Source: Halichoerus grypus (Eukaryota > Chordata > Mammalia > Carnivora > Phocidae). From it: a stretch of 64,000 bases of DNA. The notes under the pieces were generated by a model, which was given only the letters and a program-made list of their open reading frames with translations, had not been told where the DNA came from and did not search any database. The stretch lies in contig NC_135718.1 in assembly GCF_964656455.1 (NCBI RefSeq), positions 54,341,008-54,405,007 on the forward strand, given 5' to 3'. This document shows, piece after piece, positions 42,961 through 55,179 of this stretch; position 1 is the first letter of the stretch; each line of letters starts with the position of its first letter. The translations under genes were made by a program, and so were the position numbers.

Positions 42961-43189
42961 GGTGCCGGGCAGCTCTGTGTCCACAGAGCCTCACACAGAG
43001 CGGCTCCGGCCAGGGTTTGAGGTGAGCACTCCAAGACAGACTCCCTCAGTGGAAAAGCCTTTTTCTCCAGAGTGACGAGAGCTGGTGACAGATAGCCCCA
43101 GGCCCCCCTTTAGCCGAAGCCCTGTCTTTGCAGATGTGGCAGTTTGCAGACTGGACAGAGTCTCTTGCCTCTGGGTTGAGACCCACGCC

Positions 43190-43435
43190 CCACCTTCCTC
43201 CTTCATGTTCAAGTTAAGTGTCACTTTCTCCAGGAGGCCTCTTGTTATCCCGGATCTATTTAGGTGTCCCACCCTGAGTCCCCCAGTCCCCATCCTTGCT
43301 CCGCCCCGCTCTGTGGCAATTTCTTGCACTGCCTCAGTCACCCCAGCCTGTGCATCCACCTGTCCTCACACCTGCCGCATGTCCAGGGCCCAGCATGGGG
43401 CTTAGGACACAGTAGGCTTTCGATAAAGGCTGCGG
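43190..43435 (+). mobile_element. L2 LINE, 3' end
   Basis: 'cactttctccaggaggcctc' and 'gggcccagcatggggcttag' then 'cagtaggctttcgataaagg' follow L2 order. Confidence 0.5.
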
Positions 43436-43974
43436 GAAGGGAGAGAGGAGCAAACCTCTGCTGGCCTGTCCTCCCCTCCATGGTCTTGTAGATGGTGGAG
43501 ACTTCTTTGGAACCTTCAGTCCCAGCTCACTGTGTCCCCAGATGTCCCCTGACCCCAGCACGCTCTCAGGTCCCTGAGCATCCCCATTTGATCCTCTGTG
43601 CTATAGGCCAGGTTACCCAGAGGCTCTTCCCAGGGGTACGAACCACACACACATCCCATGCCTGGGAGACCCTTGACCTGGGGAGAGCTGGCGATGGCTA
43701 ATCCCCTCATTCCTGGGCTGCTGCCCCCCAGAGGTGATGCTGCATCTGCCTCCTCTGATAACCTGGCCTCTTGGGGGGACTGTCAGGGCCTCTTTAAGCA
43801 CTGCCCCGGGGAAATGAAGGCAGAGCAGGCCTCTTTGCCCCTAGGAGCCAGGAGGGGGCTGGACGAGACAGCTGCCCCACTTCCTGGGGTTGCGGAGCTG
43901 CCAAAGGGGATGACGGGAGCAGGGGAGGCAAGAGGTCGCTGCGTCTTGATGGCATAGTGGGGGCACACGGTCTG

Positions 43975-44055
43975 GCCCAGGGTTGAAGTCCCGGCTCTGA
44001 GTCTCCTTCACCATGTGACCTTAACTGAGTCAGGTGACTCTGGGCATCTCCTTGG
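43975..44055 (+). mobile_element. MIR SINE fragment
   Basis: 'ttgaagtcccggctctgagt' and 'caccatgtgaccttaactga' fit the MIR head and core. Confidence 0.55.
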
Positions 44056-44129
44056 CCTGTAGTTCAAGGGCCTCCACCCTTTGGCCGGAAATAGTCTTCC
44101 CACAACCCTTATTATTTCCTTGGCAATTC

Positions 44130-44440
44130 CAGACACCCAAACTCCCACCCACGCCCTGTAATTTCCTGCCTCCAGGACTTTGCTCAGTGTCGTTGCCTCT
44201 GCTGAAGTGTCTCTTTCCCTCCCAGTGCAAATGGTGGAAACTCTCCTCATTCTTTGAGCCCCAGGAAAAATGCCACGTCCTCCAGGGAGCCTCCTCTGAT
44301 TGCCCATTGTCTCCTCCTCCACTAAGTTCTCCGAAGCTCCCCTCTGGCTCATGTAGGGTCCTGCCCATACTTTCTCTGGCCTTCCAAAGAGGCATGCATG
44401 GTGGTAAGATTGCAACCAGAACACCTCTAGGGGGTGCCTG
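44130..44440 (+). mobile_element. L2 LINE, 3' part
   Basis: 'aatgccacgtcctccaggga' followed by 'gcctcctctgattgcccatt' matches the L2 block that precedes the 3' end. Confidence 0.5.
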
Positions 44441-44464
44441 TCCCATGGTAGCTCGTGTAAATAG

Positions 44465-45525
44465 CATGCTTTGGAGTTGTGCAGTGCCCGGCCCGAGCGA
44501 CTGTACACCGCAGTCCTGCCTCTGCCCACTGTCCCGCCTCTAAGGATGGCTCTGAGGGTCCCATGGGATTATGCCTCCTGGCTCAGTAGGACAGATGTTG
44601 GTGCCCCTTCTTCTGCTCATCCTGCTTTCCTTCCCCCTCTACTCACTCTCCCCGGGGCTCTCACCCAGGCCCATGGCTTAAATGCCATCTCTAAACTTAT
44701 GGCTGACACCCAAGTTGGTATCTGTGGCACCACCCTCTGCCCCGAGCTGCAGACTCACATGTGCACCCACCGCCTGGGAAGGAATCCCATTTGGAGGTCT
44801 CACAGGTGCTGCAAATTTAATTCAGCCAAGCCAACCTCTGAGTCCTTGCACACCCCTGTTCTTCCCCCAGTCTTCGCGATTTCCGGAAACCCTCAACCCT
44901 CCAGCAGAAGTCCTCAGAGCCGTCCTTGACCCCTCCCTTCCCTGCCTCGCTACAGCGTTAGCTTGTCCTGTGGCCGGCTGCATCCGGCTCTAGATCTCTG
45001 TGGTCCCTGCCATCACCCGCTCCAGGCCGCCCCCATCTCTCCCGACACACCCACTTGGAGGCCCTCAGGAGCAGAGCGACAAGGAGGGGGGTGCAGGCTG
45101 CTTATTGGGAGGTGATCTCAGGAGGCGCATGTGAGCACAGGAGAGACAGGGAAGGGGAAAGGCACTCCAGGAGGGGTCTTCCTGAGTTACTGAAACTGCT
45201 GGGGGCCAGACTGCTTCCCCACAAAGGACAGCAGCCCGGGGTCTTTGTTTACCGACTCTCATCCCCCTTGCCGCACTGAACTCCCTGTCCCCCTACTTCT
45301 CCCAGGCTGTCCCTTGCAGGCTGAGTGAGCTCTTCCCAGAGGAAAAGCAGAGAGTCTCCGCGTTTGGAGGGGCTTGTCCTCAGTTCCTCAGCGGCGGCTG
45401 GAATCACCAGTGGGCCATGGGAAGTGGCATGGGGCACTGGAAGAGGCAGTCACAGCTCCCATAGCCATCTCCCTACCCGCCCACCCACACGGGACCACCA
45501 AGGTGCTCTTGTACAAATATAAACT
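44465..45525. other. Unique sequence, no gene seen
   Basis: GC-rich; frames up to 152 codons overlap L2 and have no domain. Confidence 0.4.
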
Positions 45526-45529
45526 GATT

Positions 45530-46085
45530 CTGTCACTTTATTGCCCATGACTTTTCAAAGGTCCCCACTGGCCTTAGAACAAAGCCTTTGGCATGACTGA
45601 CCAGGCCACACACACACACACACCCACCCTGGCCTCCCTGCCTTCCAGCCCTCATCCTCCACTTACTCACTAAGCTCTAGGCACACTGGCCTTTGGAGGC
45701 CTCAGAACCCCAGGTTCACTCCAGCCTTAGGGCCTTTGCACTTCCTGGCCCTGCCTGGATTCCTCCCCCCACCCTGCGCCCCAGCCTTCACATGGTTGGC
45801 TCTTCGGCACTCAAGCCCACACTTACATGTCACCTCCTCAGAGAGAGCTTCCCTGGCCACGGAATCCATGGTGGTCCTCTATCCCGTGTGCTCTCTAGTG
45901 TGTCATTCCTTTTCCTCAGAGCACTCCGATCTAACCCACTAACTTACTTGTTTGCCTGTTTCTTGCCTTTCTCCCCCACTAGCAGCTGGTCAGTCATGGT
46001 CATGTATGTGTCTCCAGGGGCCAGCCCAGTGCCCGGCGTGCAGTAGATGCTCAGTAAACGCCTGCCGAACGAATACATTGAATGG
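45530..46085 (+). mobile_element. L2 LINE, long 3' portion
   Basis: 'tcactttattgcccatgact', 'cttagggcctttgcacttcc', 'tcacatggttggctcttcgg', 'catgtcacctcctcagagag' and 'gtagatgctcagtaaacgcc' give the L2 order to its end. A (CA)n run at 45606-45623 is included. Confidence 0.75.
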
Positions 46086-46089
46086 GTCA

Positions 46090-47005
46090 GGTTCTCCCAG
46101 AAGCAAGCGGAGCCTGAGTCAGGGATTCTTGTGCACCTGCTAGATTAGGAGATGCTCTCAGGTGAGCCCCATGACAGTTAGAGAGGCAGATAGGGCGGGA
46201 AGAAAGTCTAGGCAAGGTGCAGGGGCAACTGAGGTCTAGCCTCAGCCTTACCCCATCAGGTGAGGGGTATGGCTTTGGGACTACCAGGTGCCGCCTTTGG
46301 GCAAGGGTGATTCTTTTGTGTCCTAATACAGTCATCCACTGAGGGTGAGCCAGGTGAAGAAGGGGGATGGGGTGGGGGGCATTAGCAGCCAACGCTCCCA
46401 GCAGCTGTGAGAGCGGGGAAGGGGCGGGGAGGGGCACTAACAGGATTCGTGGCAGGAAAGGCTGCCCCCCCTGCAGCTCAGAGACCTCCCCAGGGCTGAA
46501 GGGACTCCGTAGCCTGTATATCTCAGGACCAGAAATCAGGCTTCTGACGATCCAACCCTGCCTACAAATGCCTCCTCATATCTGCTCTGATCCTGCCTGC
46601 TGCCTCCTAAGCCCATTTTCTCTTTGTGTTTTCTCCCTGGCTCTGAGAACAGTGGGTGAGCATTTTCCCCAAACGAGCCTCTGAGTCCCCTCCCCATCTG
46701 TGGGTCTCTGAAGCTGTGTGATCACAACTGCGGATGGCCATCCCATCAACCCTTCCCCGGCCACAGGAGTTTCTCCCTGGAGCACCCGTTCAATTCTGCT
46801 TATTTCTTGAAAAATGAAGGCCTGGGAGACAGTGTGCCCACAGCCAAAAAGTCTGAGGCAGCCACGGGACGATGCACTGTGTCCTCTTCCGTCCCTCTTC
46901 TGGATGCCTGTGGGTGATTGAGAGCACAGGGCGGGCGGAACTTGGCATTGACAAACAGCCCAGCCCACTGACCCTGCACTTCCCCTTGCCCAGACAGCTA
47001 CTGAC
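46090..47005. other. Unique sequence, no gene seen
   Basis: No exon. The 146-codon minus frame (46576-47016) has no recognisable product. Confidence 0.4.
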
Positions 47006-47009
47006 TGCC

Positions 47010-47130
47010 AGGGCACTTGAGTTTTTCCCTTTCCTCTGTCGGCTCTTTTAACTAAAAAATGTAAAGAAAACGCCTATTGATTCCAAGTAACTGATAAGCT
47101 ACTCGCTCCTGGGCCTTTTAAATCAGGAGC
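47010..47130. promoter_or_regulatory. Candidate conserved non-coding element
   Basis: 'ggctcttttaactaaaaaat', 'cgcctattgattccaagtaa' and 'gggccttttaaatcaggagc' form a non-repetitive AT-rich block. Confidence 0.3.
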
Positions 47131-47304
47131 CTGAGCCTGGCTTGAAGCCCAAGGGAGGAGAAAGAAGGGTGGGAGGAGAGGAGCACAATTCAGATTCTGG
47201 GGGGCTCCCCACCACTCCCTACAAACTCATACCGAGCCTCCAGGACTGGGGATAAAAAGAACAATTTAGGAAACTTCCTCCTTCTAGGGTTTGATGATCC
47301 TAAT

Positions 47305-47640
47305 TCTTCAAGCATATAATTATCCTTAACATTTACACAACGCTTTGCATTTACAAAGCAATTTACATTTGTAAAGCCCTTCTTCATTTATTGTCTGGTT
47401 TGATCAAGCTGTTTACTGCAGGGGACAACTGGCCCAGGAGTCCTCCCTCCACTTACTAAGCTGTGCATCGGGGCAACAGAAGCCCCACTCCCCACAGTCC
47501 TGGGAAGTAGTCTGGGCAGAGATCATTGTCCCATTTTATAGATGAGGACACTGACGATCAGAGATAGGGTAACTCACCCAAAGTCACACAGCAAGTGGGC
47601 AGAGGGAGACCTCTGAGTCCTGCCAAGTACTTTGCTTCTT
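47305..47640 (-). mobile_element. MIR SINE(s), antisense
   Basis: The right part is clear: 'ttgtcccattttatagatga', 'aactcacccaaagtcacaca'. The left part ('acaacgctttgcatttacaa') is weaker and may be a second MIR-like copy. Confidence 0.7.
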
Positions 47641-47984
47641 AGAAATGAGGTTTGGGGGTCACTTTGTTGTTAAGATGCGAGGCTGAGGCTCACCCGTCAG
47701 GGTCCTGCTGAATGTGGATCGCAGTCAGACTTGAAGAAGAATTTCCTGAGAAGAAGAGTGATGGATCAGTGTAATGTGCTAACCAAAAGATTTCCCCTTC
47801 CGCAGAGAATGCTCCTCTCAGGCTAGGCCAACCTTAGAGAGAGAGACTGGATGATCTCTCTAAGCCCCTTCCAGCACAAGAAGGCTGTGACTCCCAGAGC
47901 GCTGGGGGAGTGAGTGCCCGTCAGCCTGAGGGCAGGCACCTCGGCCCGCTTGTTTTCCTTTCGGCACACACCAAGACATGAGGC

Positions 47985-48065
47985 ATAGAAGGTGCGGGGA
48001 GAATTTATGACATTATCAATATTTAATATCTCCAGGGTGGTGACATCAGCACAATGGCCGGACCT
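47985..48065. promoter_or_regulatory. Candidate conserved non-coding element
   Basis: 'tatgacattatcaatattta' and 'atctccagggtggtgacatc' give a CRE-like TGACATC beside an AT-rich core. Confidence 0.3.
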
Positions 48066-48484
48066 GGCAGAGCCACCTCTGTGGGCAGTGGGACAGGCCG
48101 TTCGTCTCTTGGACATCCCATCCTTCCCACAGGGGGACAGGTGCGATTTATGGGCTCCTCAAGAGGCCTGGGCACTGTGGAGGGTGACACGTCTCTCCAG
48201 CACCTATGTGCTGGCCTGGGGGACTTCTCCCCGTGGCCCTTTGTCTGGTGCAGGGTCTAGCAGGGCTGGGAGCTAGTGAGTGTTCCTTGGGCCTGGGCCT
48301 GGGGGTCTCCGGCTGTCCTGAAACATTAGATGAGCGTGGGGTGGTTGATCATGCTGTGTGACGACCCGGGCCGGGGTCCCAGACCACACGGCTGGGCATC
48401 ACCTCTCGGGCAGTTGATTTCACGACTCTCACAGCACCAACGTTAGAGCGAGCCTGAGAGAAACTTGGCAGGTGGCCAGAAGAC

Positions 48485-48580
48485 ATAAAGTCTGGGCTTC
48501 GGTTTCTTTCTTTATAAAATGGGGGTATGGTCTCTGCCTCACAGATTGGTTGTGAGGATTGAAAAGGGGTTCCCCTTGAT
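48485..48580 (+). mobile_element. MIR SINE fragment
   Basis: 'cttcggtttctttctttata' followed by 'aaatgggggtatggtctctg' and 'ttgtgaggattgaaaa' is the MIR core and 3' side. Confidence 0.7.
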
Positions 48581-49014
48581 GTGTGGACCTGGCCCAGGGC
48601 TGGCCCAATCCACCTGCAGTTCCAGCCCCTCCACTGTGCTCCAGGGGAACCGGGGAGGCCCCAAAGCCGACAAGGAAGAGGCCGGAACGGGGGCTGAGGT
48701 CCAAGAGAGGGAAGGGAATGAGTGTGAATTAGCAGGTAGGTGTTTCTGGCTCTCTTGGGGCCTCATTTAATCCCTAGAGGGGCCCCAGGGAACACCCAGA
48801 GTCTGTGCCAGAGAGCACTCCTCTCCCCATGAGCCTCTGGTCCTGCTGAGGGTGCGATACCCCACCCAGTCTGACCAGCACGTCATGGTGTCTCCATCAG
48901 GAACAAAGACCTGAAGGTCAGTAAATCCTAAGTTGCCCAGAGAGTGGCTTCTACCTCCCTGGAAGGAGGGAACACCAAAAGGACAATCCCAGTGCTGTTT
49001 CAACAGCAGGAAGA

Positions 49015-49125
49015 ACCTCAGGTTTGGCCCTGGTTGGCTGTATGAATGTGAGCAAGTTCCTTCTGCTCTCTGGGCCTCAGTTTCCCCATCTCTGAAGAAA
49101 AGGGCCAGGCTGGATTATCACCACG
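49015..49125 (+). mobile_element. MIR SINE fragment
   Basis: 'ctgtatgaatgtgagcaagt', 'ctctctgggcctcagtttcc' and 'gggccaggctggattatc' fit MIR/MIR3. Confidence 0.7.
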
Positions 49126-49129
49126 TGCT

Positions 49130-49635
49130 CTCAGGTGATGAGCTTTCCTGGAGAGCACAGGGTGGTCTCCGCCCGTGGGAAGTTCCACCCGGTGTCAGAG
49201 ATTCCCAAGGAAATGGGCTGTATTGATGTCACCCGTGACAAGCTGGAACAAGTGCTCGTCAGCATTGTCCGGACGAGGGACGCCCAACCAGCCTGTGGGG
49301 CCAAGGAAGGCGATGGGGCAGGGCAGCTGTTGGAGAAGATGGGGCGTTCTGGAGCCTGGGTGTGACTCAGCCAGATGGGGAGGGGACAGCAGGACAAACG
49401 GAGATGTCAGGTGGTGGCAGGGGGACGGGTGTTCCCAGCAGTTCTGGGCCCCAAGGTGAGGGTCAGGCCGTGAGGCCGAGACAGGTCGGAAGTGGAGTTC
49501 AAGGCAAAGGACACTGCCGAGAAAGGACTTGACATCGAGTCTGGAGTGAGGGGCCGGCCTGGCTTGAGGGCAGGCATGCCTGAGGTCGGCAGGGGTAGAG
49601 AAGGGAGCTGTGCCAAGAGGCCTGAGCGTTGAAGG
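49130..49635. other. Unique sequence, no gene seen
   Basis: Frames of 76-97 codons on both strands. No repeat or domain recognised. Confidence 0.4.
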
Positions 49636-49637
49636 GC

Positions 49638-50040
49638 AGCCAAAGCAATTTACTGCAAACCGACCTAGAGAACCGTGTTCCCCTGCAGCTCTGGAAGCCA
49701 GAGGTTCGAAATCCTGGCATCCGCAGCGCCCTGTTAGTAGGCTCCCAGGGAAGGCGTCTAGGAAAGGTCCTTCCTTGCCTCTTCCAGCTGCATCCTTGGT
49801 GTTCCTTGGCTCATAGATGCGTTGCTCCCATCTCTGCCCCCATCGTCACATGGTGTCTCCCTGTGTGTCCACTCCGTCCAAACTTCCCTCTTATAAGGAC
49901 ACCAGCCATTGGATCAGGGTCCACCCGAATCCAATATAACCTCATTTGAACAGCTTACATCTGCAAAGACCCTATTTCTAAATAAGGTCACAGTCCCCGG
50001 TGTCGGGTGGACCTGGATTTTGGGGAGACACTGTTCAAGC
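49638..50040 (-). mobile_element. MLT1-type LTR (ERVL-MaLR), antisense
   Basis: 'agaaccgtgttcccctgcag', 'cttccctcttataaggacac', 'gcaaagaccctatttctaaa' and 'aaggtcacagtccccggtgt' appear in family order. Solitary LTR, no internal retroviral sequence seen. Confidence 0.7.
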
Positions 50041-50044
50041 TGGT

Positions 50045-51955
50045 CCTGCAGCGACAGGAGTGGGCACGATGGGCCTGAGCTGAGCCTGTCTGAGAAGGCG
50101 GGCATCCTCCTGAGACCAGAGCCTGTGGGTTTCAGACCGGGCTTGGCGGGAATGGCTGGAATGAAGGGCTGGAGTCCCTGGTTGGAGATTTATTGGGCCC
50201 TGGGGGCCCACTCTTAGTGGGGAGCTTGCCCCTCTGTGGAGCTCCCGGGGAGTGTGTGAACACCCGAGCAATGGGCCAGCCGGACCAGAAAAAGAGGCAA
50301 CCCATCCCGCAGAGCAGGGTAAGCAAGGCAAGTGCGGTGGCTCTCGTTCTCGTCCCCGCCATCCTCCGCTGCCTGTGTGAAGGGGCCATCCCCCTCGGAG
50401 CCTCACCTCCCCACTCGAGACACGAGGGCTGGCCCTGACTGACCTCCACAGGTCCCGGTGTGAGTGGACATTTGTATTTTCAGCCTGGTGCTCCCCAGGA
50501 TAAAGGAGTCAACCTCAGGGATGCCAGGACACCCCTGAGCCTGGCTCCAGAGGCCACTTGTCAGCACCTGACATGAGCGTCGAGAGCCCCCCAACCCCTC
50601 ACACACAGCCAAGCTCATTGTTTTATTTTTCGAGAGAAATCAAGGCGTCTGGTGTGGCTGAGCGTCACAGACGAGGGATGGGGGGACATGAAAGGCAGCG
50701 AGCAGGGACGAAAATTGTGCTTCTCCTAGCAACCCTGGCTCTGCGGCTCCTGGGCTGGGGCTACATGACAGATGCCATCCTCAGTCAACAGGGTGGTAAA
50801 TATACCCGGGCGCGGCCCAGCCCACACGGAGGGCAGAGCAGGGAGCCGCGTTCCCACGAGGGTGCTCTGCGGCATCCCCCACTCGGGTCCTTCCCAGGGC
50901 CCCTCCTGCTTCCCAGGGGGCTGGAGTGGTCCTCCCTCCATGGGTCAGCTCTGGCCTCCACCTTCCAGTGGCATGCCCTACCCTGCCGCCAGCCACCTCT
51001 GGGTCTGTGGGCAGCCAGCGGGATGGGCCAGTTGGCCAGACTCCCAGAGCCAGAACCCCTTGATTCTGAATGTACGTGGCCACACACACACGCACACACG
51101 AGAGCAGCGTCATGTGCATCCGCCCACAAGGACCTGTACACAGACACACCGATCTACCCACATTCATGGTCGTCCACACTCACACATAGATGAACATGAA
51201 GTCCCCCAACCATGAGGCCCACAACCCCCGGGACCAGTCCCTGGTCGGCACAGGCATGGCTCCGTGTGGGCTCCATGTCCATGCCCGGAGGAGGGGGCCG
51301 CCCTCCCGCCCTCCTCCTGCTGCCTGGCGGAGGCTGGCATAGGCGGGGCCTCACTCTGTGACCCCTCTGTGCTTGGGAAAGGGGTACAGCTTGTTTCTTG
51401 GCCCTTGCCCACCTCTTAGCCCATGCAGGACACACCAGGAGGACCCCACACACCCCCATGGCACCCTCTCCTGATGTGGGTACTCACACAAGCAACCCCA
51501 AGATAAGAATTTGGGGGCCAGTCGTTTATTTGCGAGATGATCTCAGGAAACTTGGTGAGGGAGAGAGGTAGGAGGCAGGGGGGTAGGAAGGCAATGAAAA
51601 GTGTGTTCCTGAGTGGGTTCCTGCTGGGAGCAACTGGGGCTTGACTCTGCTCGGATTCTTCTGGAAGCCTGGATAGCATACACTTCAAAACTGCTCCCCT
51701 CCTCAACGGGCAAGGATGCCCAGGTATTTACCCACCATTACCAACCCTCATTGTTTGAGGATCGTCAGCTCCAGGAACAGCTGACCTGCTCCCCTCAAGG
51801 ACCAAGCAGGCTCCTCAACCCAATACCCTCCAGAAGATAGACACCGAACATGGGCAACAGCCACCGGGCCCTGGGTGACTATGGGGGTGGACTGAGGGGG
51901 TCATCCAAGTGCCCATCTCTCCTGTCCCAATGTGCACACATAAATACCTATGTGC
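50045..51955. other. Unique sequence with a short CA repeat, no gene seen
   Basis: The 211-codon plus frame (50558-51193) and 147/132-codon frames cover the same bases on both strands and end in the CA repeat at 51080-51100. No domain recognised. 'ctcctagcaaccctgg' near 50725 is an RFX-like half site. Confidence 0.4.
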
Positions 51956-51958
51956 AAG

Positions 51959-52036
51959 CCACACACACTCTCACACTCACACACAGCCACCCTCTCATAC
52001 TCTCACACACACATACACCTATGCACACATCCTCAC
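51959..52036. repeat. Degenerate (CACACT)n tract
   Basis: CACACT/CTCACA units similar to the tract at 42214-42447. Confidence 0.8.
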
Positions 52037-52039
52037 CAT

Positions 52040-53490
52040 TTTCTCTCCTCTCCCCACCTCCTGACTACCTGGTCACAATTTGGTCCGGAGAAGTAGGGGA
52101 TCTGGGCCTTCCATCTCCCAGAATGGCCTATTCTCCCGGCTAGAGGGAGTCCCGTCCCCCACCCAGCTGTAGGAGCCCCTGCTCCCTAAGCGTCCCCCAC
52201 CTCCACGTGGCTCTCGGCTTTCAGCGCCTGGCTTCAGCCCAATCTATCAGGCGCAATCTCAGGCTTTGAAGCTGGAGACTCTCCAGGCGGACAAAGGGGC
52301 GGCTGTGAGGGGGGGGGCTCCGGGTGCCAGCCCAGGTGTGTTGCGATTATCTCGGGGGCCTAATCAAGGTGCCTTGTCCCCCACTCGGCTGCTGAATGAC
52401 AACAGCCCCTGCCCCTCCCACCACTCCCCACGCTGGCTGCCAGGACAGCGACAGACACCTGCTAGGTCCCTGACCCCTTCCCTCCCGTGCCCTGCTTCCT
52501 TTTGTACTGGCACAAAATGGGACAAAGCCAGGCCCCACCTGGTGAGGGGGAGGCCCCAGGGCTCCCACTTCTCAGCTGTGACCACGCTCTGCCTGTGAAT
52601 GCCAAAATTCTGTATTGGGCAGGGGGTGCCCACAGAGAGATTGACAGACAGATGGACGGCAGCCCAGGATGGACAGTAGGATAAGAGATGACCAGAGGAG
52701 GTGCCCTTGGGGGTGTGGGAGGCACAAGGCAAGAGCGCTGAGCTAGGTGTAACTCCATCTTCCTCAGGGACCCTGCCAAGATCTCTTTTGTCCCCAGAGC
52801 CCATGTGGGAAGCAGGGCCAGAGCCAGCCCCATCTTTTGCAGAAGGAACTGGGGAGAAACAAAGCTCAGAGAAAGTAAGGAGCCAGCCCTATTCACCCCG
52901 GCTCTGGGCCCCGGGGCCAGACTGCTTGGTGCCTGGCCGGGCTGACTCCCTGGGGCACCTGTTCTCTGCGGGGTGGGCACATGGGGGTGATGCAGGGCAG
53001 GTGGGTTATAGCAGTAACGAGTGGGTATGGCCCAAACTGACCTTGAACAGCCTCCTGCCTGCCGGCCGGGTCCCTCCCCTCAGAGGCCAGTGGCAGCTAG
53101 ACCCTCCTCACCTTCCCTTCCTCTTCCTCTTCATCTCAGCTGTTTCTGAACCTGCTACATGGCAGGGCTGTGACTCCCCGACATGATGGGTGTACAGTTG
53201 AACAATAGGGTGGCCTCAGTTTCTCCTCGGAGGCTGGGGGAGGGGGAAGGAGAAGATACGGGGAGGGGGGAGAGCAACTGAGACGGGACGGAGATCCTCC
53301 TGTCCTTAGACCCCTCCTGGAGAAGAGCTAGAGACCATGAGCAGGACAGAAACAGAGAGAAGCCAAAGTAGAAAGGGGCCTCCTGGAGAGAGGACAGCCA
53401 GCTAGGCTTCTCGGCGTCCAGGCCATTAAGATGAGCCATGGGCTTCCCCAGGACCATCCTTCAGAGTTGGGGGGAGGGGGCTGGTGAAGG
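52040..53490. other. Unique sequence, no gene seen
   Basis: GC-rich with G-runs at about 52307-52316 and 53240-53270. Frames of 146-172 codons overlap on both strands without domains. Confidence 0.4.
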
Positions 53491-53494
53491 GAGA

Positions 53495-53625
53495 GAACAC
53501 ATTATTCACAGCTAAAGAAAGGCTCATTACTTTGTACCAACCTTTGGCTGGTATTGAATATACCATCGCTCCCCTCTTAACAAATGGCTTCTTGAGGGTT
53601 TAATTAACTTCTTAGCACCCTCGGG
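53495..53625. promoter_or_regulatory. Candidate conserved non-coding element
   Basis: 'cacattattcacagctaaag', 'ggctcattactttgtaccaa' and 'gggtttaattaacttcttag' (TTAATTAA core) in unique DNA. Confidence 0.4.
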
Positions 53626-53744
53626 CAGGCAGCCTGGCCCCCACCATTGGGTGAAGCCTGAGTCAGCCGTGTGGCCTTCGGGAGAGGCAGCTCCTGCCCA
53701 AGTGGAGGGGATGGGGGCAGGGGCCAGGCCCTGCTTGCCCGACC

Positions 53745-53870
53745 ACCCGCTCACGTGACAGATGGGGAGACTGAGGCTTGGAGGAGAGAAGGCAACTTGG
53801 ACAGCTTGCTCAAGGTCACACCGTAAAATGGAGGCAGAGCTAGGCCTACAGGGCAGGCCCTGAGCAAACC
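53745..53870 (-). mobile_element. MIR SINE, antisense
   Basis: 'cagatggggagactgaggct', 'cttgctcaaggtcacaccgt' and 'ggaggcagagctaggcctac' match the MIR reverse complement. Confidence 0.75.
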
Positions 53871-53914
53871 AAAGGCCGCGTGGCCTTCCAGAGCCTTGCT
53901 GTTGCCTTCCCCTC

Positions 53915-54005
53915 CCCAGGTCATTAGCTGTGATATAAACCCAGCAGCACACAGCAATTCTGTAATTACTGGTTGAAGTTGATCGAGGCTCATAGCAGGG
54001 TTGGC
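53915..54005. promoter_or_regulatory. Candidate conserved non-coding element
   Basis: 'ggtcattagctgtgatataa' and 'attctgtaattactggttga' hold TAATTA/ATTA cores, close to the block at 53495. Confidence 0.35.
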
Positions 54006-54034
54006 CTGAGACTAAGTCCCTTCCAATAACCATT

Positions 54035-54210
54035 CCCATCACTGTAAGTACTTTCCAAGCCCTTCTGATGGGCCAGACACTGTGCTAGGCCCCTTCACAC
54101 TGCATTGCATGTAACCCTTACGTTGATCCCAGGAGACTGGTATTATTATTATCCTCATTTTTCAGATGAGGAAGCTGAGACCCAGAGAGATCAGTGATAC
54201 CCCAAAGGGT
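54035..54210 (-). mobile_element. MIR SINE, antisense
   Basis: 'cagacactgtgctaggcccc', 'ttattattatcctcattttt' and 'cagatgaggaagctgagacc' are clear. Confidence 0.85.
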
Positions 54211-54489
54211 ACCTTGCCTGAACCAAGAGGCTATTTGCCTCCTTAGAGAAGGACTCATGTCATTAGACACAATCTTTTCACTGAAGGAGAAACAAAGGAC
54301 TTGCCCAAGGTCACTCAGGTCACTTCTGATTCCATGCCAGTGAAGGCCTTCCAAGCACACCACGCTGTCCATCCTCTCCGCTTCATTCCACACATCCCCC
54401 ACACTTAACCTCCAGGGTTGGGCCCAGCCCCCCAGCTGCGTGAGCCACACTGAGAAGCCCCTGATCAGACGGGCCAGCCTGAACTTGGG

Positions 54490-54690
54490 AGGCAGCCCCA
54501 GGCTGAAATCCCGCTCCAGTTTTGTGCTGTGGTCCTTGGACAAGTCACTCCCCCAGCAGAGCCTCAGTTTCTTCATCTGGCAAGTTTAAATGTGCCTCAC
54601 AGGACATTTGGGAGAATTAAATGTGCTTAAAGCGCTTGGCCCAGTGTCTGACTCATCATAGAATGCACTCAATGGCAGTATCTTTGGGAT
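54490..54690 (+). mobile_element. MIR SINE, nearly full length
   Basis: 'gtccttggacaagtcactcc', 'agcctcagtttcttcatctg', 'agaattaaatgtgcttaaag' and 'gaatgcactcaatggcagta' run head to tail. Confidence 0.85.
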
Positions 54691-54864
54691 AAGGGCTCGG
54701 CCTGGCCTCCCTCCTGCATCCATAACTGTGCTTGCCTCGGGAAAGGCCTGTCCAACAGCTCCTGCCCCTCCATTAGATTTGGGGAAGAGAAGCCCTAGAG
54801 GACCCTAGATGCCCAAACAGAGCTCTCCTTGCCTAAGGGGAGCAAGAGGGCCGCCTCTCAGGCT

Positions 54865-55050
54865 GCGGGCTAATTAATCGTGCTGGGCTGACAGCAGAGA
54901 GGGGCTGAGCTTTTTGCCGACGAGTCCAGAGCAATGATGGAATAATGGGCTCTAATGCACTGGTCTTCTCCGGGGACCTGTCTTTCATCCCCAACAAAAC
55001 TAATTAATGACAGCAATAAATAAACCAATCCAGCCTGCATTGCCTGGAGC
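54865..55050. promoter_or_regulatory. Candidate conserved non-coding element (about 185 bp)
   Basis: 'gcgggctaattaatcgtgct', 'aataatgggctctaatgcac', 'aaaactaattaatgacagca' and 'ataaataaaccaatccagcc' give two CTAATTAAT motifs about 130 bp apart. No repeat match. One of the best enhancer candidates in the window. Confidence 0.45.
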
Positions 55051-55179
55051 AGCCAAGGGGCTCTTGGAGAAAAGCCTGTTGCTGGCCAGGCCAGGGAGCA
55101 CTGTGGCCTAGCATCCTCTGAGCAGGTAGAGTGAGGGCCCTCATGTGGGATGGGGCAGAAGAAATCCGGCCCCAGAGAC

